Assembly: GCA_026982415.1 (NCBI GenBank)
Contig: JALSHE010000107.1
Location: 1 to 41,297 of the forward strand
Length of the DNA stretch: 41,297 nucleotides
Direction of reading: 5' to 3'
Source: Robiginitomaculum sp.
Lineage (GTDB): Bacteria > Pseudomonadota > Alphaproteobacteria > Caulobacterales > Maricaulaceae
The notes below the pieces were generated by a model. That model was not told the DNA's origin. It did not search any database and saw only the letters and a program-made list of their open reading frames with translations. This document shows, one piece after another, positions 1 through 8,500 of the stretch (the stretch's first letter is position 1; every line of letters begins with the position of its first letter). Position numbers and translations under genes: made by a program.

Positions 1-225
1 CGTCTTCTTCAGGCTCGTCTTCTTCAGGCTCGTCTTCTTCAGGCTCGTCTTCTTCAGGCTCGTCTTCTTCAGGCTCGTCTTCTTCAGGCTCGTCTTCTTC
101 AGGCTCGTCTTCTTCAGGCTCGTCTTCTTCAGGCTCGTCTTCTTCAGGCTCGTCTTCCTCGGGTTCGTCTTCTTCAGGCTCGTCTTCTTCAGGCTCGTCT
201 TCCTCGGGTTCGTCTTCCTCGAAAT
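1..225. repeat. 15-bp tandem repeat array (14 units plus one degenerate unit)
   Basis: The unit CGTCTTCTTCAGGCT recurs head to tail without spacers. Units at 151-165 and 196-210 carry the same CCTCGGGTT variant ending, and the last unit at 211-225 degenerates into unique sequence. The variants are synonymous on the minus strand (Glu-Pro-Glu-Glu-Asp kept), which supports coding selection. The array begins at the window edge, so its full copy number is unknown. Confidence 0.95.
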
Positions 226-367
226 CATCATCACTGTCGTTGTCACTGTTGTCATCGCGACCCTGTCCGGAATCAGCAAGACTATCATTTGGGAAAAGTG
301 ACCAGACAAGTGCAATCGAACCCGTTAGGTAAATAAAAGCAAGAATGAGTGATCTTAGAAAGGCCAT
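1..367 (-). CDS. Secreted or membrane-anchored acidic EPEED-repeat protein (partial, 3' end outside window)
   Basis: The reading frame starts at the ATG at 367-365, preceded by an AAAGGA Shine-Dalgarno stretch, and stays open to the window edge. The first ~31 residues form a hydrophobic signal peptide or anchor (MAFLRSLILAF...), followed by an Asp/Asn/Ser-rich linker (DSGQGRDDNSDNDSDDDFEED) and then EPEED pentapeptides repeated at least 14 times. The repeat is encoded by a near-perfect 15-bp tandem array, so it is almost purely acidic and proline-spaced and is expected to be unstructured. I do not recognise the family. An acidic extracytoplasmic tail next to metal genes could bind cations, but that is inference. 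The C-terminus and any further domain lie outside the window. Confidence 0.7.
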   Translation of the reverse strand, partial: MAFLRSLILAFIYLTGSIALVWSLFPNDSLADSGQGRDDNSDNDSDDDFEEDEPEEDEPEEDEPEEDEPEEDEPEEDEPEEDEPEEDEPEEDEPEEDEPEEDEPEEDEPEEDEPEEDEPEED

Positions 368-432
368 AATAGCATTTTCCTTTATTGAATAATCTCGTTT
401 AAGCTATGGACAATTAGGACAGGGAACAGCCC

Positions 433-1368
433 CTAGAACTTTACACTAATTGTTGCTGTTAGTAAATCCCGGTTATAATCGACCGCTGGAAGATTAGAGT
501 TGTTGACCGCGTGTAGATATTCTAACTCTCCAAAAACTTTATCCGTAATTGGGTACTGTACTTCAACTATAAACCTGTGTTTTGTATCATCTCGCACGGC
601 AAGTATAGATGGGGTCACACTATCATAATTACGCTGTTCAAACCGATATGTTCCGCGTACACGTAGGCGTTTGCCGTTTAATGGAATGCGCTTTGAATAT
701 CTGACCCGCACTTTATGCGCTCCGTAATCAAATTGCGGCCCGAAGCTATTCACATCCTTATAGCTGTATTGGGTTTGGATATATTGCCGAACACTGTCGA
801 TGAAATAGTATATATCTACTCCGCCTTCATTTTCATGTGCATCGCGGGCAATAGATGTGTCAAAGTTTTTATCACTATACGCATAAAAGGCACGAGCCAT
901 TACTTTTTTATTGAACCGTTTTCTTATATAAGGTGAAAATCTATGTGCTGACAAAAAACCATCATTGTCAAGAGCCGCATCATAGTAACTATAATTAATA
1001 CCAGCATCAAAGCTCCCAAAGTCATGCACTATCCTGCTAGCAAGAGAATGGGTCTGGCGATCAAAACGAGAAAACTTGGAATGGTTGGTTTGCGAATACC
1101 GATAACGAACATAAAACTCTGTGTTTTCCCCAAAATCCTTATCATATCGAATAAGGCCGTAGAGACTTGCTTGGGAATCATTTGCACCTGAGTTATTATC
1201 AAGCTCAGTAACCGAAACATTGCTATTATAGCTCGCGCCCACGCCTAATTCAAATTTGAAATTTGATTTCGGATCCGCTTTTGACTGTGCGTTGGCGAGA
1301 GACGGAAACACACATAAAGCCGCCCCTGCTATAAAACCTTCATATATAAATTTGTAATCACTTCTCAT
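433..1368 (-). CDS. Putative outer-membrane beta-barrel protein
   Basis: This 311-residue protein has an N-terminal signal peptide ending near ALANA-type residues (PSLANAQ, about residues 23-29). The mature part is rich in alternating aromatic/polar strands such as FYVRYRYSQTNHS and VRVRYSKRIPL, and it ends in a terminal Phe (ISVKF), the usual BAM signal of an outer-membrane barrel. The pattern of repeated strands and a 'GASYNSNV' start recalls surface-lipoprotein-assembly-modifier/DUF560-like barrels, but I cannot assign a family firmly. It is transcribed away from the Met/His-rich gene across a 289-bp gap containing two inverted repeats. A role in metal handling would be inferred from context only. 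Confidence 0.7.
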   Translation of the reverse strand: MRSDYKFIYEGFIAGAALCVFPSLANAQSKADPKSNFKFELGVGASYNSNVSVTELDNNSGANDSQASLYGLIRYDKDFGENTEFYVRYRYSQTNHSKFSRFDRQTHSLASRIVHDFGSFDAGINYSYYDAALDNDGFLSAHRFSPYIRKRFNKKVMARAFYAYSDKNFDTSIARDAHENEGGVDIYYFIDSVRQYIQTQYSYKDVNSFGPQFDYGAHKVRVRYSKRIPLNGKRLRVRGTYRFEQRNYDSVTPSILAVRDDTKHRFIVEVQYPITDKVFGELEYLHAVNNSNLPAVDYNRDLLTATISVKF

Positions 1369-1451
1369 CGACGTTAATCCCTTTATTGTGAGTGCCCCTC
1401 ATCAATAATCAGAAATTTCTGTTATGGCTTAAGTAACACTTTGAGCCATCT

Positions 1452-1472
1452 GGTAGATTTCTATTATCTACC
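1452..1472. promoter_or_regulatory. Inverted repeat GGTAGAT-N7-ATCTACC, operator candidate
   Basis: Perfect 7-bp arms separated by 7 bases lie between the divergent genes at 1368 (minus) and 1658 (plus). A possible plus-strand -35 (TTGAGC, 1441-1446) and -10 (TTATCT, 1464-1469) with 17-bp spacing bracket it, so a regulator bound here could control the plus-strand promoter. The regulator is unknown. Confidence 0.45.
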
Positions 1473-1541
1473 TATTTGTCCAATAAGCGCTGTCAGGTGT
1501 CAAGCCTTTATGACACTGTGAGCGTTTGAGGTTATAAAACA

Positions 1542-1558
1542 CTAGGTCCTGAGCCTAG
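1542..1558. promoter_or_regulatory. Inverted repeat CTAGG-N7-CCTAG
   Basis: Perfect 5-bp arms lie 99 bp upstream of the Met/His-rich gene. Its position just upstream of an inducible-looking gene fits an operator, but arms this short can occur by chance. Confidence 0.3.
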
Positions 1559-1657
1559 GGAAAACCAAACCCACCAACATAAATAGCGATACACGATTAT
1601 GAGGGTTATGGCGATGACTTGCGTAATAAAGATATAAAACAGATTTTGGAGAAAATT

Positions 1658-2137
1658 ATGACTATAGTTACCAAATTATCAGCTGCATTGCTTGGCACAG
1701 CTTTTCTTACATTAACGGCATATAGCGCACCTACTGCCGCCGCCCACCCGCAAAAAGACCAAATGCCGCAAAACCATCAAATGAAAGCCGATGATCACAT
1801 GGGTCAGCAGCATCAAGATATGATGAAGCAAATGAAAAAAGACCACGACATGGTGTCGAAGATGGATATGTCGAAAATGGACATGACAAAGCTTTCGCCC
1901 GAATGTCAAACCATGATGACTAAAATGCAGGCAAAAATGGCGGACAAACATAAAGACGGCCAAAAAGACCATGCTATGAAAGACCATGACATGTCCAAAA
2001 TGGGCGCCCATGATATGAGCAAGATGCAAGAAAATGGTATGATGAAAGACCACAATTCTACAAACATGAAAGCCAAAATGGCCAAACACAAACAGTGTAT
2101 GGCTGAAATGAAAGAGGCTATGCCGCACAGTCACTAG
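1658..2137 (+). CDS. Met/His-rich periplasmic protein, probable copper binder
   Basis: I chose the ATG at 1658 because it has a GGAG ribosome site 7-10 bases upstream and opens a clean signal peptide (MTIVTKLSAALLGTAFLTLTA...AAA/HPQ); an in-frame start 39 bases earlier lacks both. The 159-residue protein has about 28 Met and 13 His, mostly in DHDMSKM-like motifs, with two Cys (near residues 82 and 147). Such Met/His runs bind Cu(I) or Ag(I) in periplasmic proteins such as PcoE/SilE and in the linkers of CopA oxidases. It stands just upstream of the CusCBA-type cluster, so a metal buffer feeding that pump is a reasonable inference. No named family is recognised. Confidence 0.75.
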   Translation: MTIVTKLSAALLGTAFLTLTAYSAPTAAAHPQKDQMPQNHQMKADDHMGQQHQDMMKQMKKDHDMVSKMDMSKMDMTKLSPECQTMMTKMQAKMADKHKDGQKDHAMKDHDMSKMGAHDMSKMQENGMMKDHNSTNMKAKMAKHKQCMAEMKEAMPHSH

Positions 2138-2162
2138 CTGTGTCGGCTCTATGCGGTTGGGT

Positions 2163-2199
2163 ATGGTGCCAGGCTTTCCCCTCTTGCCTGCGGCACCAT
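2163..2199 (+). terminator. Strong hairpin after the Met/His-rich gene
   Basis: ATGGTGCC/GGCACCAT (8 bp) extended by AGGC/GCCT (4 bp) with a two-base bulge forms a stable stem with an 11-base loop, in the 102-bp gap before the next gene. A TTTTT run follows about 10 bases later at 2209-2213, too far for a textbook intrinsic terminator. It may terminate, attenuate, or protect the upstream mRNA 3' end. Confidence 0.5.
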
Positions 2200-2239
2200 G
2201 TCCAATCGTTTTTAGAAATCAAGCGCGATACCACATGTT

Positions 2240-2662
2240 ATGAACCAAATGAGAACACATATTTCAACAATAAATTGGCGCATTGTATTGAATACCTTGC
2301 TGGCTACCGTGTTCTTTTTTTCAACGGCAACACTCACTCATGCGCAAACCTCTAACAGCTTCTCTGACGTTTTGAGGATGTCACAAAATATTGAACAGAT
2401 TATCGCTTCCAACGCAACCAACGTGAACGGTTGCCCGCAAATGGACAATCAGCAAACCTGTTGTGATGAAAATGAAAACATTACGCCCTGTGACACTGAT
2501 GATAGCTGTCAAACAACCTGTCAAGATTTAGGTGTTTCACACGCCCTGATAATGTCAATGCACGGTTTGGTTCCTTGGCAACCTGCAAGCATAAGCACGC
2601 CTGAATATAGTATAAAAACTGGAATTGCGGGCTTTTTAGGCGCGCCGCCTCCACGAGACTAA
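2240..2662 (+). CDS. Small secreted Cys-containing protein upstream of CusC
   Basis: This 140-residue protein has an N-terminal signal peptide (hydrophobic core VLNTLLATVFFFSTATLTHA, then QTS). The middle contains Cys-rich segments (NGCPQMDNQQTCCDE, CDTDDSCQTTCQD), followed by a Pro-rich tail ending GAPPPRD. Similar short secreted proteins with a Cys motif and a Pro-rich end are common at the start of heavy-metal RND operons, and the window has a second one at 23425 before CzcC. I cannot name a family. The start at 2240 has a weak ribosome site; the ATG at 2249 is an alternative. A periplasmic metal-binding or regulatory role is inferred from position and cysteines. Confidence 0.65.
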   Translation: MNQMRTHISTINWRIVLNTLLATVFFFSTATLTHAQTSNSFSDVLRMSQNIEQIIASNATNVNGCPQMDNQQTCCDENENITPCDTDDSCQTTCQDLGVSHALIMSMHGLVPWQPASISTPEYSIKTGIAGFLGAPPPRD

Positions 2663-2675
2663 ACTCATTTTTTCG

Positions 2676-2703
2676 TCCGTCTTCTAATGCTTTTTTAGAC
2701 GGA
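2676..2703 (+). repeat. Inverted repeat TCCGTCT-N14-AGACGGA
   Basis: Perfect 7-bp arms lie in the 94-bp gap between the small secreted protein and CusC. No T-run follows the second arm, so it is more likely an mRNA processing or stability hairpin than a terminator. Confidence 0.4.
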
Positions 2704-2756
2704 AACGCGTGCCTGTAACGCGCCAAAATGATTTAGTCTTACCTTGAGGAAATCCG

Positions 2757-4007
2757 ATGTTTCGTATCTTACTGCCTTCAATGGCAGCGCTCTCTTTGGG
2801 CGCGTCCACCCTATTTATATCCAATAAAGCTTTGGCTCAACTCCCTTTAACCTTGCCAGAAACTGTCACCATTGCTCTAAATGCCAATGACCCAAGCGTT
2901 AGCTTTTTAGAGCAAGAGGCGTTGGCATTTGAAGACCTTGCAATTGCCGATAGCCAATTGCCTGATCCTACCTTGCGGGCACAAATCACCAATTTTCCGC
3001 TTTCGAGTTTTGATTATAACCGCGAGGCTATGACGCAGCTAAAATTCGGCATAAGTCAAACGCTGCCCAAGGGGCAAACATTGTCTTTAACGCGGCATAA
3101 ACGCGGCGCCCAAGCACAAGGTTTACGGGCGCAAAAAGCACTTCGTGAACGCCAAATTGCGCTGGAAGCCCGGCAAATATGGCTCGAATTATATTATTGG
3201 CAAGAAGCGCGTAAGCTTATTTTGGAAAGCCAAAAGAAAGTTGGCGAACTTGGCGGTGTCGCTGAATCCGTTTATGCAAGTGGCCGTTCGTCCTTGCAAG
3301 ATGTTCTACGGGTGGAACTAGAGACGAGTGCTCTCGGGGCAAAATTAATCGATATAGACCGTAATGCAGATATAGCGCGCGCCAATTTGGAACGACTTGT
3401 TGGCAGAGTTGACGGTGCGCGACCTATTTCCTCTGTATTTCCAGTTTTGCCGCGCATCACGAGTGAGGGAGAGATACGTGATAAGCTTTCCCGTCATCCC
3501 TCTATGCGTGTTTTGGATGCACGGGTGGAGACAAAAAGCCGTGATGTCGACATTGCCGCTGAACAATACAAACCCGGATATAGCTTCGACGCCCAGTACG
3601 GACTTAGGGATTCGAGATCAGATCTTGGGTCCATCGGCGTTTCCGTATCTCTGCCGCTATTTTCTAAAACCAATAAAGACTACGCCCTCAGTGCCGCAAA
3701 ACGGATGCGTTCCTCACAAAAACTACAACGGGATGTCCAGGCCTTGGATCTTGACCGCTCCTTGCGCAAAGAATGGGCCGGATATACTCGCCTCGGTGAT
3801 AGAATTACCCTTTATGAAAACGGCGTTCTAGTGCGTGCACACGAGACAAGTGAAGCTGCAATGATTGCTTACGGCAATAAATTGGCCGACTTTTCAGAAC
3901 TCGTGCGCGCCGAACTTGCCGTATTGGACATAGAATTGACCTTAGCCCGTTTGCAGATCGACCGCATGAAAGCGGGTGCCTACCTTTTATATTTAAGTGG
4001 AGAATAA
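2757..4007 (+). CDS. cusC: TolC-family outer-membrane factor of Cu/Ag RND efflux (CusC-like)
   Basis: The 416-residue protein has a signal peptide (to about residue 28, KALAQ) and the coiled-coil repeats of the outer-membrane efflux protein (OEP) family, with motifs such as LPDPTLRAQITNFP near residue 70 and VYASGRSSLQDVLRVELE near residue 180. It lacks the lipobox Cys of some relatives. The protein should form the trimeric channel through the outer membrane and periplasm that completes a CusCBA-type pump. A TGAGGA ribosome site precedes the ATG. The next gene begins immediately after the stop, indicating one operon. Assignment to copper/silver comes from the downstream CusA, not from this protein itself. 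Confidence 0.85.
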   Translation: MFRILLPSMAALSLGASTLFISNKALAQLPLTLPETVTIALNANDPSVSFLEQEALAFEDLAIADSQLPDPTLRAQITNFPLSSFDYNREAMTQLKFGISQTLPKGQTLSLTRHKRGAQAQGLRAQKALRERQIALEARQIWLELYYWQEARKLILESQKKVGELGGVAESVYASGRSSLQDVLRVELETSALGAKLIDIDRNADIARANLERLVGRVDGARPISSVFPVLPRITSEGEIRDKLSRHPSMRVLDARVETKSRDVDIAAEQYKPGYSFDAQYGLRDSRSDLGSIGVSVSLPLFSKTNKDYALSAAKRMRSSQKLQRDVQALDLDRSLRKEWAGYTRLGDRITLYENGVLVRAHETSEAAMIAYGNKLADFSELVRAELAVLDIELTLARLQIDRMKAGAYLLYLSGE

Positions 4008-4008
4008 A

Positions 4009-5535
4009 ATGAGTGCTTCAAAAACCATACTATTTGCAACTATTTTCGGACTTGGCATCGGGCTTGGTATCGTTGGCAGTAAATATATAGGCAATGAGAA
4101 TTCACCATCACAGTCAACACAAACAGACGATGAAAAAAAGCCTCTCTATTGGCAAGCCCCAATGGACAAAAGCTTTCGTAGCGATACTCCTGGAAAATCT
4201 CCTATGGGCATGGATTTGATCCCGGTTTACGCCGGCGCAGACGGCACGGATGACGAGCGCAATCTCGTGCGCATCAACCCAACCGTTGAGAATAATATTG
4301 GTGTCCGCACTGCAATCGTCTCCAGTAATAACACATCCCCCATAATTGAAACAGTTGGCACGATACAAATTGACGACGATAATACGTCTGTTGTTGATGT
4401 TCGTACCGAAGGTTGGATCGAAAACATGCCCGTTAAGGCTATCGGTGATGAAGTCCGAAAAGGGCAATTGCTTTTTAAGCTATTTTCCAGACCACTTGTC
4501 AGCGCTCAAGATGAGTTCTTACAAGCCGCAAAAATGGGCAGGCAAAATTTGATAACCGCAACCCGCGCCCGTTTGCTGTCTCTTGGTATGAGCAATCGAG
4601 AAATCGCCCGGCTCAAAGAAACCGGAAAATCAATACGCCTCATGAATATATATGCGCCGAGATCCGGCATTGTTACGGAAATGGGCGCAGGCGAAGGGGG
4701 GTTTGTTAAACCCGGTATGAATGTCCTAAAAATCGTTGACTTGAAAACCGTATGGGCCATTGCAGATGTATTCGAAGATCAAGTCCATCAGGTACATCCA
4801 GGGCAAACCGTTTACATGCGCATGGCTGGCATGCCGTCGCGTGAATGGGAGGGCAAGGTCGAATATATTTATCCAACCGTAAACGCTAAAGCGCGCACCG
4901 TTCAAGTCCGTATAGGTTTTGACAATCAGGACGGTTTACTACGCCCGGAAATGTTTGCACGCCTTATCATAAAAACTGAAACAAATATGCCGGATATGGA
5001 AATGCCCAGTACAGTCGCGATTCCGCGAGAGGCCTTGATAAGAACTGGACGCTCGGAACGTGTAATATTGGCTTTGGGGAACGGGCAGTATCAACCTGCC
5101 GAGGTCGTGTCCGGGCAAGAGATAGGTGATGATATAGAAATACTCTCTGGCCTGAAGGCCGGCGAAAAAATCGTCGTTTCCGCTCAATTTCTACTCGATT
5201 CAGAAGCCAGCCTCCGAGGAACCTTGCTACGCTTAACGCCGACAAGTCAAGAAACGACCGATATGGATATGGATTTACCCGACACGGGAAAAACCATGGG
5301 TGAGGTAATTTCCATCATGCCAGAACACGGCATGGTTACGGTTGATCACCCAGCAATTGAAAACATAAATATGCCAGCAATGATAATGGCATATTCAACT
5401 GAACCTGAACTTCTCAAAAAAATAAAAGTAGGTGACCATGTAAATATTACCGTTGTCACCAAGCCAGGTGAGGATGGGAATTATCGACTTTCAGACATTG
5501 TAAAAATGGATATGGGCGGGGAGAAAAAACAATGA
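4009..5535 (+). CDS. cusB: CusB-type membrane fusion protein with C-terminal CusF-like domain
   Basis: The start at ATG 4009 has GGAG six bases upstream; a GTG at 3997 overlaps cusC and is less likely. The 508-residue protein has an N-terminal membrane anchor (~residues 5-26), then a heavy-metal-binding motif (YWQAPMDKS...PGKSPMGMDLIPVY, ~40-75), then lipoyl/beta-barrel adaptor domains. The last ~80 residues form a CusF-like domain (GEVISIMPEHGMVTVDH...INMPAMIM). In E. coli CusF the Cu(I)/Ag(I) site is H36, W44, M47, M49; here the His and both Met are seen but the Trp position is Met. The protein links the RND pump to the outer-membrane channel and passes metal to it. Its stop overlaps the cusA start. 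Confidence 0.9.
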   Translation: MSASKTILFATIFGLGIGLGIVGSKYIGNENSPSQSTQTDDEKKPLYWQAPMDKSFRSDTPGKSPMGMDLIPVYAGADGTDDERNLVRINPTVENNIGVRTAIVSSNNTSPIIETVGTIQIDDDNTSVVDVRTEGWIENMPVKAIGDEVRKGQLLFKLFSRPLVSAQDEFLQAAKMGRQNLITATRARLLSLGMSNREIARLKETGKSIRLMNIYAPRSGIVTEMGAGEGGFVKPGMNVLKIVDLKTVWAIADVFEDQVHQVHPGQTVYMRMAGMPSREWEGKVEYIYPTVNAKARTVQVRIGFDNQDGLLRPEMFARLIIKTETNMPDMEMPSTVAIPREALIRTGRSERVILALGNGQYQPAEVVSGQEIGDDIEILSGLKAGEKIVVSAQFLLDSEASLRGTLLRLTPTSQETTDMDMDLPDTGKTMGEVISIMPEHGMVTVDHPAIENINMPAMIMAYSTEPELLKKIKVGDHVNITVVTKPGEDGNYRLSDIVKMDMGGEKKQ

Positions 5536-8500
5536 TTTCCGGTCTTATAAAATGGTCAATAGGCAATCGTTTTTTGATCATACTTTTCGCAATCCTACTT
5601 GCCGTTTGGGGTGGCTATACGGTCAAAAATACACCGCTTGACGCCATACCGGATTTATCCGATGTGCAGGTCATCATCAAAACCACTTATCCAGGACAAG
5701 CTCCACAGGTGGTCGAGGACCAAGTGACTTATCCGCTAACCACGGCAATGCTTGCTGTTCCGGGTGCGGTCACTGTGCGGGGATATTCCTTCTTTAATGA
5801 CAGTTTCGTCTATATTATTTTTGAAGACGGGACGGATTTATATTGGGCGCGTTCGCGTGTTCTGGAATACCTCTCACAAGTCGCGCCCACACTCCCCCCT
5901 GCGGCACGTTCTGCGCTTGGCCCGGACGCAACGGGCGTCGGCTGGGTCTATCAATATGCACTTATAGATAAAACCGGCGGGCATGATCTCTCGCAGCTAC
6001 GTTCCATCCAAGACTGGTTTTTAAAGTACGAACTGCAAACCATTGATGGTGTTTCGGAAGTCGCCACCATTGGCGGCATGGTCAAACAATACCAAGTCGT
6101 AGTTGACCCTGAAAAACTGCGCACATATGGTATCCCGCTTGAAAAAATACGCCTAGAAATCCAGCGCGGTAACCAAGAGACGGGCGGGCGCGTCATAGAG
6201 ATGGCCGAAGCTGAATATATGGTGCGTGCATCGGGCTATATCAAAGGCATTAAAGACCTTGAGGTTATACCCCTCGCTGTCACCGACAAAGGCACGCCGA
6301 TCTTGCTGCGAGACGTAGCACAAATCCGCCTTGGCCCCGAACTACGGCGCGGTATTGGTGAATTGAACGGCGAGGGCGAAGCCGTGGGCGGCGTAATCAT
6401 TATGCGCTACGGCGAAAACGCTATGCGCACGATTGATTTGGTTAAAGAAAAGCTGGAGGAGCTAAAACACAGCCTCCCCGAAGGCGTAGAGATCGTCACT
6501 ACCTATGACCGCTCTAGCCTGATTGAGCGCGCAGTTCACACCTTAAGCGAAAAACTGCTCGAAGAATTCATTGTGGTTCTGATCGTTTGCGCGCTCTTTT
6601 TGTTTCACATTCGTAGCTCCTTGGTGATTTTACTTAGCCTACCGCTTGGGATTCTTGCCGCCTTTATTGTGATGAACATGCAAGGCATCAATGCCAATAT
6701 TATGTCCCTAGGTGGGATTGCCATTGCTATTGGGGCTATGGTGGACGCGGCGATTGTCATGATTGAAAACATGCATAAACATATTGAACGAACACCGCTC
6801 ACTAAAGAAAACCGCTGGGAGATTGTTACCAAGGCCTCCACAGAAGTAGGCCCGGCTCTGTTTTTCTCATTATTGATTATCACCTTTAGCTTCCTGCCGA
6901 TCTTTGCGCTCGAAGCCCAGGAAGGCCGTTTGTTCCACCCGCTCGCTTACACAAAAACTTACGCTATGGCAGGGGCAGCACTTTTATCCGTGACCTTGGT
7001 GCCCGTTCTTATGGGGTATTTTATTCGCGGCAAAATTCTACCTGAACATAAGAACCCGGTGAACTGGCTTTTGATGATGATCTACAAACCTTTCATCAAT
7101 ATCGTGCTGAAAGCACCATGGGCTATGATTTTGGTAGCTTTCATTGTTATGTCCAGTGCGCTCATTCCCTTAAACCGTATGGGCGGTGAGTTTATGCCCG
7201 ATCTGGACGAAGGTGATTTGCTGTATATGCCGAGCGCTTTTCCAGCCGTGTCGGCGGGTAAAATGTCGCAAATACTGCAGCAAACCAATAAACTGATTAT
7301 GACCGTTCCCGAAGTGGAAACCACCTACGCCAAAGCAGGACGCGCCGAAACGGCGACCGACCCTGCGCCTTTGACCATGGTCGAAACCACCATTCGTCTC
7401 AAGCCAAAAGAGGAATGGCGCGCGGGCATGACCATGGAGAAACTCAAAAAAGAGCTGGACGCGAAGGTTCAAATTCCGAGCTTAACCAATGTCTGGATCA
7501 TGCCGATTAAAAACCGCATTGATATGCTAGCTACTGGCATAAAAACCCCTATCGGCATTAAAGTTGCCGGCCCTGACCTCAAAATCATTGGCGAGATTGG
7601 CCAGCAGATCGAAACCGTCGTCAAGGATGTTCCCGGCACATCGTCCGTATACGCTGAGCGCGTCACAGGCGGGCGGTTTATCGACATAGACATTAAACGC
7701 GAAGAAGCAGCGAGGTTCGGGCTTAATGTCGCCGATGTGCAGGCCTTTGTACAAACCGCCATTGGCGGTATGACAGTCGCACAGTCGGTTGAGGGGCTAG
7801 AACGCTACCCGATCAATGTTCGCTATCCGCGTGAATATAGAGACTCGCTGGAACGGCTGCGTAATCTACCCGTCGTGACAAAAACGGGCGCACAAATCCC
7901 GCTGTCGCGGCTTGTTGATATATCAATATCAGGCGGCCCTGGAGTTATCCGCAGTGAAAATGCGCGGCTTAACGGCTGGATATATGTGGATATAGCCGGC
8001 GTAGATATTAGCAGCTATGTGAAAGATGCAAAAAAAGCGGTGGAACAAGTTAAACTGCCCTCAGGGTATTCCCTGTCTTGGTCGGGCCAATATGAATATA
8101 TGGAACGGGCGAAACAAAGGCTCAGTGTTGTGGTTCCGCTAACGCTCGTTATTATTCTCTTGCTGCTCTTCCTAAACTTTAGGCGCATAACACCTGTGCT
8201 CATCATTATGGGGACACTCCCCCTCGCCCTTGTCGGTGGTCTATGGTTCCTTGATATTCTGGACTATAATATGTCAGTTGCCGTCGGCGTTGGCTTTATC
8301 GCGCTTGCGGGCGTATCCGTAGAAATTGGCGTGTTGATGATTGTCTATCTGGAGCAAGCCTTGGACGCACAAATAAAGCTCGCCGAACAAGAAGGCCGCA
8401 AATTGACCAGAGAAGACTTGCGCACCTCGGTTATCAACGGTGCGCTCATGCGGGTGCGCCCTATTATGATGACGGTCGCCGTGGTCATAGCTGGCCTTCT

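Noticed and set aside
1-225. CRISPR-like repeat array
   Set aside because: The 15-bp units are contiguous with no spacers, and they translate as a continuous EPEED protein.
1384-1414. GATGAGGGG upstream of the barrel gene as an ECF -35 on the minus strand
   Set aside because: The sequence 13 bases downstream is GGGATTAACG, not a GCGTA-type block.
1712-2134. Minus-strand reading frame antisense to the Met/His-rich gene
   Set aside because: Its His/Phe-rich repetitive sequence is the mirror of Met/His codons; it has no ribosome site or independent support.
2140-2355. Plus-strand 71-codon frame overlapping the small secreted protein
   Set aside because: It spans the hairpin, has no ribosome site, and the overlapping frame from 2240 has a clear signal peptide.
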